From Chloranthus sessilifolius (Eukaryota > Streptophyta > Magnoliopsida > Chloranthales > Chloranthaceae): DNA of 64,000 bases. The first letter of the stretch is position 1. Each line of letters opens with the position of its first letter. The notes beneath the pieces are model-generated. The model was not told the DNA's origin. It did no database searches and saw only the letters and a list, made by a program, of their open reading frames with translations. A program made the position numbers and the translations under genes. The stretch spans positions 1,377,299 through 1,441,298 of the forward strand of contig CM037597.1 in NCBI GenBank assembly GCA_021018995.1, in the 5' to 3' direction. This document shows positions 12,828-23,746 of this stretch, piece after piece.

Positions 12828-12983
12828 AATCCAGGGTTTCTCAGATTTTAACAAATATATAGTGAGAGAAGAGGAGTGACGCTGTGTAGATTTCAGAATT
12901 TCAGATTTTAAAAATAATCTGCATATGTATCACTACATCTTCTCAGAGTATAGAGAAAACAAAAGACAAACCTAGGTTTCTTC

Positions 12984-13380
12984 TATTAGAAATTTTAAGA
13001 TCTAGGTTCGAATCACACGATCAAAATATTCCTTTGCAAGAACACGCGTACCTTGTATTTATTAGCGGGTCGCCGAGTTAGCAATCTCCTTGATTAAAAA
13101 CGATGATCTCTGCTAGAGATTCCGAGCCCACGTTACCTCTCGTCTTCTCTAAGTTTAGCCTCTAGATGGGAATGAGCTAGGGTTAGAGGAAGAGGAGACA
13201 GTGGTCTCCTTATATAGCCACCTCTCTTTCCTAACCCATCAAGGAAAGAGAGTGGAGACATATCACTTATATTAGGAAACTACTTTCTATTGCCTCGAGA
13301 TACGTGTGGTCAAAGGTCCAACCCAGTTTTTAATGAAAACCCGAAGATAGGTTAAGGTGTTGACCACAAAAAATCCAACA
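12984..13380 (-). repeat. 3' LTR of fossil C
   Basis: 397 bp, pairing with 16710-17121. It is followed inward by the purine-rich tract in element orientation (GTGGGAGAA). Confidence 0.85.
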
Positions 13381-14138
13381 TTCTCCCACTTGGTCTACAC
13401 CTTAACTCATCTAAACATAATTTTTTAAAAAAAAACTCTCTGGGTTGACAAACTCTGAAAAGCGGATGGCCATCAATTTTATATTTTAAAACTACCTCGA
13501 TGCTTTGTAACAACCACCCAAATTCAATAACAATACCAGTAAAGGATCATGGCGCACACAGTATTCCATCTTACGAATCGACACTAGGCAATCCATGGTC
13601 ACAAAAATAGCATCATTAATTGACTTAAGTCTTTACTTAGTGATATCAGGCAACGCACACATATGTCGTTCCTATATTTGTTCAACTTTATACCTCAAGG
13701 TACGTCTTTCTGATATCTTACTGATTCCCCGCTTGTGACTCACGTCACCAATCTAACAGAAAGAAGGTTTACCGATGTGGTGCCTAATCACATCTTGCCC
13801 AAGCATATCAGGCAAAATGAGATCTAACTCCACCACTCTGTCATGTGATACAATCCTCATGCAGATGGTCATAGTACAATTACATGTACCCTCATTAACA
13901 CATGCACAATTTCATACGATGAGTCAGCAACAATATATATTTAAAAATTCGTTAATCCAAGCGAGTTATCTCCCACTGATTTGGCCATTCATAATAGCAA
14001 TCAATGAACAACAAGATTAACTTAACATCAACTATTTATAATCATTTAATTAAACTTATGCAAACCAAGTCTGTCAAAATAAATGTCAAAGTAGTAACTA
14101 ATGTCGTGAAAAAATAAATAAATGACGGAAGCGTGATT

Positions 14139-15044
14139 TCAGTTTTGGGACTTCTCGGACTGAAATGACTTCTCTAGTTGAGATGTTCCTCCATTGACAT
14201 GCTTTAACAGATCTTTAAATATATAGCAATCCCTCCGAAGATGTCCCTTCTTCTTGCAATGCCAACATTCTAAATTTTCAAGTTTGACTTTCTTATTTGA
14301 GTTCTCTGCTCCAGCTTGCTTTCGATTGAAATTCTGATTATGATTCTTTTTAAAAATCTTTCGGCTTGACCTACTCACTGCCAGATATGTAAACTCAACT
14401 TTAGTCGCTTTTAAACGCTCCTCGGTTACACATAGAGAAATTAATTGGTTAGGGTCTCACTTTGTTTCTTGAGCATTATAGTTCACCTTAAAAGTATCAA
14501 ATGAAGGCAGAAGCAAATAGACAATTAAGTGAACAACTTGATCATCACCAAAAGCAGTCCCTTGTTCCCTGAGCCCTATAACACACTTTGACATCTTTAA
14601 AATGTGCTCACGCACACTTCCATTTTCATCATATCTCATGTTAACTAATTGTGTAAGATAGGAATACTCTAGAGACTTTCGCGTACCCACAAACTGATCT
14701 TTAATATTTTTCAAGAGTTCTTTTGCCGTAGTTGTAGGATTCAACCCACCTCAAAGAGTCTAATTTATTGATGAACGGATCATCATCATCATGGCCATAC
14801 GATTAACGTTTTTCCATTTAGCAAAATAATTCTTCTCTAATTCTGTAGAGCTCGTAGTGGGTGTGGGAGGTTTATCCTCAATAAGGATAAAATCATATTC
14901 CATATATCCTAATGATATATCAATGGCCATACGCCACGATGAATAGTTGCAGTCATCCAGATGCTCAACACCTGCTAGTTGCTTATGAATAATAGATTCG
15001 TCCATGGCTCTATATAGAAACAAAACATTACATATCACTAGCAA
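14139..15044 (-). pseudogene. Gag-like region of copia fossil C
   Basis: Minus-strand pieces show a copia gag N-terminus (LDDCNYSSWRMAIDISL), the central UBN2-type region (LLKNIKDQFVGTRKS…YLTQLVNMRYDENGSVREHI) and one CCHC zinc knuckle (CWHCKKKGHLRRDC), in the expected order. Gag packages the element RNA into a virus-like particle. The region is a decayed fossil; no protease, integrase or RT follows it. Confidence 0.8.
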
Positions 15045-16709
15045 AAAGAAATATGCCGATTATGCATCTAAATTTTTATCAATCACTTTAATCATATATC
15101 ACTAACGATTTAATTAGAATACGTCATGATCATATGTCCTCGAAGATTACATTATGACCATATGTCACTAAATGTTCACCGTGAGCTATGATCATATGCC
15201 ACTAACTATTCTTCGAAGATTTAAATTCTGATTTATGGTCAAATCCGAATTAATTTGGTGTCAGTTATGAACAACTTTCACTCTTTAGGACAACCAGTTG
15301 TCATGTCTCAGCATCACCTTTGGGCAGAAACTTTAACATGCAGTTTGCTTCCCAAGATCGTGTTTGAGAAAACACGCATAGACCTAATCACTCGTGTCGT
15401 ATGTTTGATCCAGACTATCCATCAGCTTTGGCCAGAAAGATTGTCCTTCTTTCCCCTACGCACTTATGATCATTCTAACCACGGCACTAGAAAAGATCAT
15501 CACCGTTGGGCAAAAGAATCCTTCCAAGTAGCCAAATCTAACTCGTGTGGTCAGTAAGTGCCAAAATTAATAATAATTATGGATAACATTATGTAAGTAC
15601 CAACGTTGGTGCTAGAGCACAACCTTTAATATCCAACCTTATATTTTCTCTCAAAACCCAACTTTAATTAAAAGCACTCAAATGCACAATAATTATCCGA
15701 TTAAAAATTGTCAAAAAGACGTCAGGTCATGAAAAAGTCACAACAAAGAACTTTTAAAAAATAGACCTCAAAAATAGATTCAGAATGTTCGAGAAAGTCA
15801 AAATCCATATATAATGTCGGAAAATCGGACCTATAAATAGCCCAGAAATTACTCGAAAAGAATAAGGAATAATATGTGTCAAAATTGGGCATCAAGGCCA
15901 AACGGATCGTTTCTAACGGGCCGAATCGGGTCATGAACCATGGGCCGAGTTGAGTGATGGACCGGACCGGACTAAACCGTAGGTTGGGTCGGGTCATGTC
16001 ATAAAATGGGTCGAGTCATATGTAATATGGGTCCATGGGCTGGGTTGAGCATGTGGACGGGTCAATTCACGAGTCGGGTAAATTAGAGAGGATCTATACG
16101 ACGGGTCGGGTCTCAGGCCCATTTAACCCATCGTGCAAAGAAGGGAGGCGCACAGACCTAACTGACGCGGAGACCTTCAAAGGAACCAGAGACGTATGGG
16201 TTTCTGGAGTCCATATGTAACTCGTTGCCGAAATCTTTTGCTTCCAACTCCAATCTAGATACGATCTGGATGTTGGTTTTCAAGATCTATAAGAACACAA
16301 GTTCTTGCTCTGTCTAACTTAGTTGCATTCTTCCTAGTGATGTCCACGGCTAATACTTCATTGATATAAACTTCCAGGCAGCTATTAAGAGAAAAATTGC
16401 TTTTTCATGACAAAAGAAAGGCAAATAAAAAAAGTTAACCTTCTAGGGACAACAGATGGCATGCCATCCGAGGGCCTCCAAAGCGGTTGTCACTTGACTA
16501 CTTTCAGCCATATAGAAACCATTTGTATACTTTTAAAGGGGTTTTAGAGAGCACAAAACGCACTTCAAAGTTCAAAGAGGATATTTGCGGAGGGTGCCCT
16601 CATCTTTAACGATTCGATTTAAATAACAAATAAGATATAAATATATAGTACATAAATAGTACATAGCTCCTTTGATCGAGGAAACAAGCAACCTTGCTCT
16701 GATACCAAT

Positions 16710-17121
16710 TGTTAGAAATTTTAAGATCTAAGCTCGAATCACACGATCAAAATATACCTTTGCAAGAATACGCGTACCATGTATTTATTATCGGGTTGCC
16801 GCGTTAGCAATCTCCTTGATGAAAAACGATGATCTCTGCCAGAGAATCCGAGCCCACGTTACCTCTCGTCTTCTCTAAGTTTAGCCTCTCTAAGTTTAGC
16901 CTCTAGATGGGAATGAGTTAGGGTTAGAGGAAGAGGGGACAGTGGTCTCCTTATATAGCCACCTCTCTTTCCTAATCCATCAAGGAAAGAGAGTGGAGAC
17001 ATATCACTTATATTAGGAAACTACTTCCTATCGCCTCGAGATACGTGTGTTCAAAGGTCCAACCCAGTTTTTAATGGAAACCTGAAGATGGGTTAAGGTG
17101 TTGACCACAAAAAATCCAACA
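16710..17121 (-). repeat. 5' LTR of fossil C
   Basis: 412 bp, starting TGTTAGAAATTTTAAG and ending AAAAAATCCAACA on the + strand. Confidence 0.85.
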
Positions 17122-17126
17122 TCTTC

Positions 17127-17390
17127 TTCTTCGAAATCCTTCTTCACAAGGATTTCGGTTTCTTTTTCTTCTTCTTAGCCCCATACCATTCATGTCCTAT
17201 TATAATGCATCAAAAGGTGATCAACAATTTCCCTATTATTCAAACACATAACACATCGATTCCGAAGGTGATCAACACCTTGAACGTTAATTGTAAGAAT
17301 CCTTCCCCACACTAATGTTCAACCGAAGAAAAAGATTCTAGGAGGCGCTTAGCCTCTCCAAATGGAAGCCCCTAATAAGTAAGAAGCAGC
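17127..17390 (-). mobile_element. L1-type zf-RVT fragment
   Basis: The minus-strand translation gives an L1 zf-RVT zinc-finger pattern (…CVMCLNNREIVDHLL…). Fossil C is inserted at or next to its left edge. Confidence 0.45.
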
Positions 17391-19542
17391 CATGAACATA
17401 GGAGGAGGTAGAAAATTTTCAGTAAAAAATTTCCCTTTTTTGGAAGGGTCAAAATCCTTTCGTCTTCACTCATTAAATTTGGTGCACATCTATTCAATCA
17501 AATCAAGAAGTTTGACGAACATTTACAACTCATTGTCCCTCAAATTCACACATTCGGATATCCCAAACACTAGCAGAACTGATACTATAAATCATTCTCG
17601 CGATAATAGCACCCAGGCTAACAAGTAACAAAAACACGATAAAAATCACTGAAACTTTTCCAACCCAAACAGCCCACGAAACTTGTCAAAAGTTATATCG
17701 AAGAAGGAAAATAAACATGTCACTTGAATCTTTGAAACAAATTATAGTAGAGTATATGACACAGATACTCAGATAAGGATTTTGAATCTCCTATATTTCT
17801 CTTGACTTTATATTCTCCCTGCCGTTTTCACTCGAGGATTTGAACTCTACAGTTTCTGCCTCTATTCCTCATAGTGATTTATATTTTACAGGGAACCACG
17901 CTTAGCTGCAGATGTGAAATCTTTTTGACAATGTGGAATCAGACTACTTGCTCCTGCCCTCTTGTAGTTGCATATCTCTTAGTTTTTGGATTGTTCTCAA
18001 TTCCACCTGAGCCCCTACATTTAAAGCCCCCTTTTTCGGTATTTGGCTTCAATGTCCTCTTTACCAAAAACCAAAAATAAAGATAAAATAAAAATAAATA
18101 AAGATCTAGTTATGATCAGAAACACACTTTTGTATCTTCATCTCATACCGATATCAGTAATAATGTTTGGAAAATACTTTATTGCTATTTCACTCCAAAA
18201 TTATAAAGAATATGTTTATACATAATACATTTCATACCCACAGCATAACTTTAGAGGATCCCCTGAATCAGATCCTTAACACAATAGACACATGTACCCA
18301 TAAGTAACATAGAAATACACCACCAAGTACCAACGTCTCACATTGGATAGTAGCTTATCCTAACACAGTGGGAAAGATTTGAGTTCCCCGTGCTTTTATT
18401 ATGCCTTGATTGAATAAAGAATAAACAAATGTCTCTTATTGTCACACAAATTTTCACAATCTTTTCTAACATGACTGAGAGTTTTCGTCAATATTTTATT
18501 CAATGAAAATTTGGGCTAGGCTTGGAGCTTGCTTGTCCATTTTCCATTTTCCATTTTGATGTTGAATTATATCTTTCATTCCCTAGTGTCTATTGGGTAC
18601 ACAGAAATTCGCTCCTTGCAGAACAGGAGCAAATTGTATTCAAGAAATTTTGATATTGTACTCCAATAACACTTAACAAACTGTTATGCAATAAAAAATG
18701 AAAGAAAATAACAAGGAATGAAACAGCTGGGTTGACCACTATAATGCGCAGTAAATTTTAAAGGACCTTCGTTTTTCGGTTGAATCAATTTCAATGTCCT
18801 GTAACTTTCACTTTGTTCAAGAAATGTGACATCAACCCCGAATATGCATAAATGGATGATCTTGTGACTTGGATCACGACCAAAATAGTGGGAGGGAATT
18901 AGCACAAAAACTCCTACCAAATTTTTAATGGTACCAACTAAAATCCACCTTGAGGGGATGAATACTTCAATTAGAATGGTTATGCATAATATCCACTATC
19001 TTGTATTTGGTTGAGTTAATTTGTCCATTTTGTTATTGTTTAGAATGTTCTTAACATTATATAACAAGATATGGCTATAGCAAAAGCTTCTTTCACTGCA
19101 AAAAGTGCATTGTGAAGAACAAAAAAATACCCATGAACAATATATAATAAAGGAAAAAAGATATATAAAAACATATATAACGGAAACACAAAGTAAAATA
19201 GAATGGGAAGGAAAAATAGTAGAATATCACCTCCTCACAATTAATAAATACGCCGACCCTTGCATTCTGGCTCGACCGCGTGACTGTATAAAACTGCAAA
19301 CAGTAGGAGACAGATCAAATTGATTGGCTGAGTTAAAAGTACAAATGCAAGTGTCATAGCTTTTTAACAAAACGAGTACGAAAAGATTAAGGCATTAAAC
19401 TGTACAAAGACCAGCCACAAAGGATGGGTAAATATAAGACAATTTCCAATCCAATTTGCTGCATCACTATGAAAGGGCAATCTCCTAATTTACTAAGCCA
19501 TCAAATTTCTCTTCTTTATTTTCATATGGGTTTAATGATAAT
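17391..19542. other. Intron DNA, no gene or element identified
   Basis: AT-rich. Around 18325-18430, ACGTCTCACATTGGATAGTAG followed by GGGAAAGATTTGAG resembles a terminal fragment of a small LTR-type element, but no partner repeat was found. Confidence 0.4.
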
Positions 19543-19557
19543 TATCCAATATAAAAC

Positions 19558-19821
19558 GACTTGGGTATGCTCCCCAAGGTCTTGAGCTCGAAATAACTCT
19601 TTTTTCTGCAATAAACGGTGCCACGTAATGTGCGTAAATCGTGAAATACTAGTGACCAAGGTATCAAACTTGGAATCGATATCAGGTATCGGTCTATCTG
19701 GGATCTATATGTATCGGCCGAGTTTTGATACCTACTCGTAGCATGGTGAGGGCTATGGCACCCCATAGGGTTTAGTCCAAGCGCAAGCTTGGAACACCCT
19801 ATGTTATTAAAAAAAAAAAGG
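19558..19821 (+). mobile_element. SINE with poly-A tail and 15-bp target duplication
   Basis: It is flanked by TATCCAATATAAAAC (19543-19557) and TATCCATTATAAAAC (19822-19836), a 15-bp duplication with one mismatch. It ends in TTATT plus a poly-A run. The body words TCGTGAAATACT, TAGTCCAAGCGCAAGCTTGG and ACACCCTA recur on the minus strand at 26559-26763. A small GTATCGG repeat (19656-19733) is inserted within it. It lies 136 bp from the splice acceptor region of gene 1. Confidence 0.75.
19656..19733. mobile_element. Small GTATCGG-family MITE nested in a SINE
   Basis: CCAAGGTATCAAAC at the left and GTTTTGATACCT at the right are inverted relative to each other, with TATCGG words between. The second SINE copy in this window lacks the insert, which shows it came in after the SINE. 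Confidence 0.6.
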
Positions 19822-19971
19822 TATCCATTATAAAACAGTTATTTCTAGCTTAACAGTCACAAAATTCTTTTATAAAATATATGCCCCCAACCCCCATAAA
19901 CTCTCTGCTCTACCCGTTGCTTACTCTAAAACAATAAACTTCATTTTCTTATTATTTTTTGTTCTTTGCAG

Positions 19972-20613
19972 GATGTTCGATGGGGAACAGTAACGTTGGC
20001 AGATGGGGAGAGGCGTCTCCTAGCCAATGCACTACTTGATTTCTCCAACGAGCGATTTGTTCTGCTATCCGAGAGCTGCATTCCCATCTACGATTTCCCC
20101 ACAGTCTACAAATACCTCACCAGCTCCATGTACAGCTTTGTTGACTCCTACGATGATCCATCCCGTTACGGCCGTGGCCGTTACAGCCGCCACATGTGGC
20201 CCGAGATCAAGTTGCCCCAATGGCGAAAAGGATCTCAATGGTTTGAACTCAATCGCGCCCTGGCCGTAGCCATAATTTCAGACACCAAGTATCTCAATCT
20301 CTTCAGGAAGTACTGTTTGCCTGCTTGCTATCCCGACGAGCATTACTTGCCCACCTATTTAAACATGTTTTACGGGTCTCTGAATTCAAATCGGACCGTG
20401 ACTTGGGTCGACTGGTCGAGGGGGGGTCCCCACCCGGCAACATACGGACGTGCGGACATTACCGAAGACTTTATTCGGTCTATACGGAATAACGGAACGG
20501 TTTGTTCCTATAACTCAAAACAGACTTCAACGTGTCATCTCTTTGCAAGAAAGTTTGCTCCCAGTGCATTGGAACCCTTACTCAACCTTACTTCAACGGT
20601 AATGAAATTTTGA
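19972..20613 (+). CDS. Core-2/I-branching (DUF266, GT14-like) glycosyltransferase, coding exon 2
   Basis: This exon encodes residues 177-389 and the stop TGA at 20611-20613. It starts at acceptor TTTGCAG/GAT and reads DVRWGTVTLADGERRLL, directly continuing exon 1. Family signatures follow in order: LLDFSNERFVLLSESCIP, DSYDDPSRYGRGRY, WRKGSQWFELNR, CYPDEHYLPTYLNMF, TWVDWSRGGPHPATYG, and LFARKFAPSALEPLL near the end. The total of 389 residues is normal for plant members. No stop or frameshift is present, so the gene looks intact apart from its long intron. The acceptor and donor sugars are not predictable from sequence. The trailing 3' untranslated region probably runs a few hundred bases, but no clear polyadenylation signal was seen. 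Confidence 0.92.
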   Translation, partial: DVRWGTVTLADGERRLLANALLDFSNERFVLLSESCIPIYDFPTVYKYLTSSMYSFVDSYDDPSRYGRGRYSRHMWPEIKLPQWRKGSQWFELNRALAVAIISDTKYLNLFRKYCLPACYPDEHYLPTYLNMFYGSLNSNRTVTWVDWSRGGPHPATYGRADITEDFIRSIRNNGTVCSYNSKQTSTCHLFARKFAPSALEPLLNLTSTVMKF

Positions 20614-21442
20614 ATGTTTTTTTGAATTCTGAGAACATTTTACTTTTTCATATTTTGATATAAATATGGGGAAAAGGGTGATCGGATCCTTCCTCAGCCA
20701 AGAACATGGGGAAGGATCCCTATTTGGGTGCCTTAGGGCACCCGTTTCACTGTTCATTTTTAAAGCATTCACCAACATTTTTGGCTGGAGAAGTGTCCAG
20801 CCACACACACTGTGTAGCTAGTTGCGGATCTTGTTTTCATTTGGTCTGTAAAAGGCTTTTTTTATTCATTTTTAAGTTTTTTTTTCAAAAAAGGAACTTG
20901 TGTGCCTTCAGAGCCAAAAATATTTACCTGACGGTTAATTTCTGCAAAACCCATATTTTGAACGATGAAAATGCGCCTTGATTAACGGGATTAACGCACT
21001 TGCGTTGTTCTGTTACTTAATTTGGAAACCGATGATTGATCTCGCGGGAGACCACTTGGTCGCCAATTTAAGTAAAACAAATTAAAACACACATGCATTA
21101 ATTTGTTAACTTAAAATTGAGGAGCATTTTTGTCATTCAAAACATGTGTTTTGAGGAAACGATCTAAAAAGGATAAGGGCCTGGACCCTCTCAAGTAAAT
21201 ATCGAAAAGTTTCGTTCCTATATGGTGCTTAAGCCATATATTTTAGAGATGTATTACGTATCCAATCGGAAGCACCGCTGGTCGTGCTCGCATCAATCTC
21301 CCCGTGTATTTTGAGAGAGATTTTTTAGTGTCGAATTGATGAAAATTCATAAGTCTATTGTCACTATTTTCGTGTTCATTAGTAGATGTGCACCTCCCCT
21401 AGGCTTGTCCATTGCGGTAGAAGCCGGCTGTGCTAGGGTTGC
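20614..21442. other. 3' flank of gene 1, no further gene seen
   Basis: Probable 3' untranslated sequence followed by intergenic DNA. A short open frame at 20706-20981 has no recognisable family. Confidence 0.4.
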
Positions 21443-21451
21443 GTTATCAAC

Positions 21452-21720
21452 ACCAGCATAGCCACATAGAAGGGTGTGGGGGCTCAAGCCCCCATTTAAC
21501 TCAAGAGTTTCTGTTAAGTATGGTTCTTATACAATCTTTGTTTGTATATAAGACATTCAAATCTATGATGTAGAAGCCCCATTTAACTCTAGAGTTTCTA
21601 TTAAGCATGATTTTTATACAACCTTCGTTTGTATATAAGCCCCCAAATTGATGGTAAAATAACTAACAATATATTTATCATTTGTAGCCTCCTCAACAAA
21701 AATTCCTGGCTACACCACTG
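21452..21720. mobile_element. Mutator-like MITE
   Basis: GTTATCAAC (21443-21451) and GTTACCAAC (21721-21729) form a 9-bp target duplication with one mismatch. The ends ACCAGCATAGCCAC and GTGGCTACACCACTG-like (right end CTGGCTACACCACTG) are roughly inverted. A tandem duplication of about 65 bp lies within it (21487-21550 and 21573-21640; AACTC(A/T)AGAGTTTCT…TTTGTATATAAG). A 9-bp duplication is typical of Mutator-like elements. Confidence 0.6.
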
Positions 21721-22039
21721 GTTACCAACTCTTAACTTATAGAACTTTTTACTAAGACTTCTATTGTCACCTATTTAGTAGATGCACCCCTATTTAGTCT
21801 CTCTCCTAATTGAAAATCACTTTTGGTGAATAAAATTTGATCAAGTAATGTTTTGGTTAATTATCCTTTTTAATATTGGTGGGGTTATACTTGTCTGAGC
21901 TCTATACTAGCTTGCTCTTGATTAAAAGGAAGTTTTATTGAAGGTTGGTGTACTTTATGTTACAATCACCTCCCGTAAGCAAAGTAAAAATTTATTGACT
22001 GCTTTAGTAATTATATTTCATCCAAAATTTTCCCGTATA

Positions 22040-22210
22040 GATCTTGATCATGATCTTATAATGAGACGGTCTGATGTTGATTTCATATGGCACATATCTC
22101 AAAAAGTGAAATTGATCATAATGTACCAACGTATAGTTTATACTCGCTTTTTGAGATGTGTCCCAAACCAATATCTGACCATCTGATAGTAAGACCATGA
22201 TTTCAAGATC
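22040..22210. repeat. Imperfect hairpin element (foldback/MITE family)
   Basis: Arms of about 65 bp: GATCTTGATCATGATCTTATAAT… at the left and the reverse complement ending …ATTTCAAGATC at the right, with GCACATATCTCAAAAAG mirrored by CTTTTTGAGATGTGTC. The outer words are shared with 35407-35557 and about 44700-44790. Confidence 0.6.
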
Positions 22211-22639
22211 TATTGTGTCGAAGATTAGGTAGAAACAAGATCTCCATTGCGATTCAAAGTGATCAACAGATTTTTTGCTTTAACTTTAAGTGATGTGGTC
22301 ATAACATAATTTGGTGTGGTATTAACACTAGTCTGATTCAATGAAAGGTGGGAGTAAAGGTAGCCTTAGTACCAAAGACAAAGTAATTTACCCAGTCTAC
22401 TATTAGTTTTAATATTAGTTTGTTGCTGTGGCAACAAATCGCACGATGGACTGTGACGGAAAGGAGTGGCTTGATAATCATAATTATTATAAACATAAAT
22501 AAATATAAGCCCTATAAAACTTCTTTTTTAACCTAATCAATATAGTCAATTGTACCGAAAAAATGAACGGTAAAACCTCATTTGGTTTCATCGGTCATTT
22601 TTCACACGATTGACACTATTGAGGTAAGTAAGTACCAGA

Positions 22640-22680
22640 CCCCTCCCCCCACCCCCACCCCCACCCCCACCCCCACCCCG
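22640..22680. repeat. CCCCCA minisatellite
   Basis: Roughly five tandem CCCCCA units, then CCCCG. Confidence 0.85.
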
Positions 22681-22686
22681 CTAGTG

Positions 22687-22806
22687 CCAAGGATCAAAAA
22701 TATGACCGAAACCGAAATCTTCCCTTCAGTACATTCTAAACTTGAAAATTAGGATTTTGGTAGAGATTGAAACCGAAACATTTCGGCTGAAATTTTGAAC
22801 TATGCT
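22687..22806. repeat. ATTTCGG MITE-like family member
   Basis: It begins GGATCAAAAATATGACCGAAACC and ends GGCTGAAATTTTGAACTATG, the same inverted end pattern as 47646-47822. It is diverged. Confidence 0.5.
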
Positions 22807-23229
22807 GAGCGCCGACACTCTTTATACTTGAGTTGCTTTTTGGAATGCATGCTAGGTGAAACCATCATGTCTTATGGGCGATTTGATACTCATCATGTGA
22901 AGATAAATTTTAATTAAAGATCAATTATTTTAAATGAGGTTTGATTGATTTGACTCAAACCACATAATATTTATACAAAACTTAGTTCATGATTCACCTT
23001 TGAATCATACGGTACATATTGATTCTGACATGGCACACATCTCAATAGGTGATCATGTTATCATTTTGGATGCCTCGTGGCCGAGCCACACAAACATTTA
23101 TGTGATTTAGACATTTTCAACCGTCTGATAATTAGAAATCATTCTTATCTTTATAAAATTTCATTAAGTTTTGATACTATAATTATTTTTTAAAACTTTA
23201 TAATTAGTAATAATTCAAAGATTTCTTAC

Positions 23230-23455
23230 ATTATGGTAGCTCAGTTGGTATCCTCTCTCTTATGTGGAGTTGAGAAGTTCACCTCCTCTTAGAGCACCTG
23301 ACTAATTCCAGGAGCACATGCACACCGTAAATTCAGCACATGTCGGGTCAGCAAAGAATATAAATCCCTAGGGTGGCCTTAAAGGGGGGAGGGGATTCGA
23401 ACTCAGGTCTCCTACTTTTGGAAACAACTACCTGGCCAGCTCACCTAACCCCTTG
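23230..23455 (-). mobile_element. tRNA-derived SINE, decayed
   Basis: On the minus strand, GGTGAGCTGGCCAGGTAG (A-box-like) and CCTGAGTTCGAATCCCC (B-box-like) head a body with ACCCTAGGGATTTATAT, shared with 28664-28848. A second tRNA-like start, TAGCTCAGTTGGTA, lies on the + strand at about 23237, next to its tail end. Confidence 0.6.
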
Positions 23456-23464
23456 AGGTTTTTG

Positions 23465-23746
23465 CATAGTGACAAATTTTGTTTTCGGTAATTTTTCGGT
23501 GGCGGAGCCTTTCGGTACATTTCAGAAAAAATTCGAGAAAGTTTCAAGGATTAAAAATATATATATAATATATTTAATATTTTTTAAAAAAATTACTACA
23601 ATAAATACTAAATTACTAACATATTTAAAAAATTATATACCAAAATTTCGCTGAAAAACATTGAAATTACCGAAAATGCTTATTTTTTTTCTGAAATTTT
23701 TATTTGACCCCTTTTTCGGCGAATTTCATGAAATTTCGCCCATTAT
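23465..23746. mobile_element. hAT-like MITE, CATAGTG family, copy 1
   Basis: It starts CATAGTGACAAATTTTG and is followed by TTTTCGGTAATTTTTCGG. The right end is decayed (GCGAATTTCATGAAATTTCG…). The family is defined by the copies at 25015, 28171 and 44332. Confidence 0.6.

Larger units (their letters stand above)
12984..17121 (-). mobile_element. Copia-type, gag-only LTR retroelement fossil C (TR-GAG-like)
   Basis: LTRs lie at 12984-13380 and 16710-17121, about 95% identical by eye. Flanking TCTTC (12979-12983 and 17122-17126) is an exact 5-bp target duplication. TCTGATACCAATT just inside the right LTR (16698-16710) is the reverse complement of a tRNA-Met primer site. TTCTCCCACTTGGTC after the left LTR is the reverse complement of a purine tract. 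The element is therefore minus strand, antisense to the host gene. Only a gag-like region is found; there is too little room for pol. It looks broken in a few places and moderately old. It resembles plant TR-GAG elements, which depend on related autonomous copia elements. Confidence 0.85.
4044..19971 (+). other. Giant 15.9-kb intron of the glycosyltransferase gene
   Basis: The donor is CAG/GTATCA at 4044 and the acceptor TTCTTTGCAG/GATGTT at 19971. Splicing is phase 0 (…PSQ / DVRWG…). Family members commonly have an intron here, but usually a short one (recalled knowledge). Here it is filled by LTR elements, LINE fragments, a SINE and low-complexity DNA. The first 2.6 kb (4044 to about 6650) shows no recognisable gene or element. 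Confidence 0.85.
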
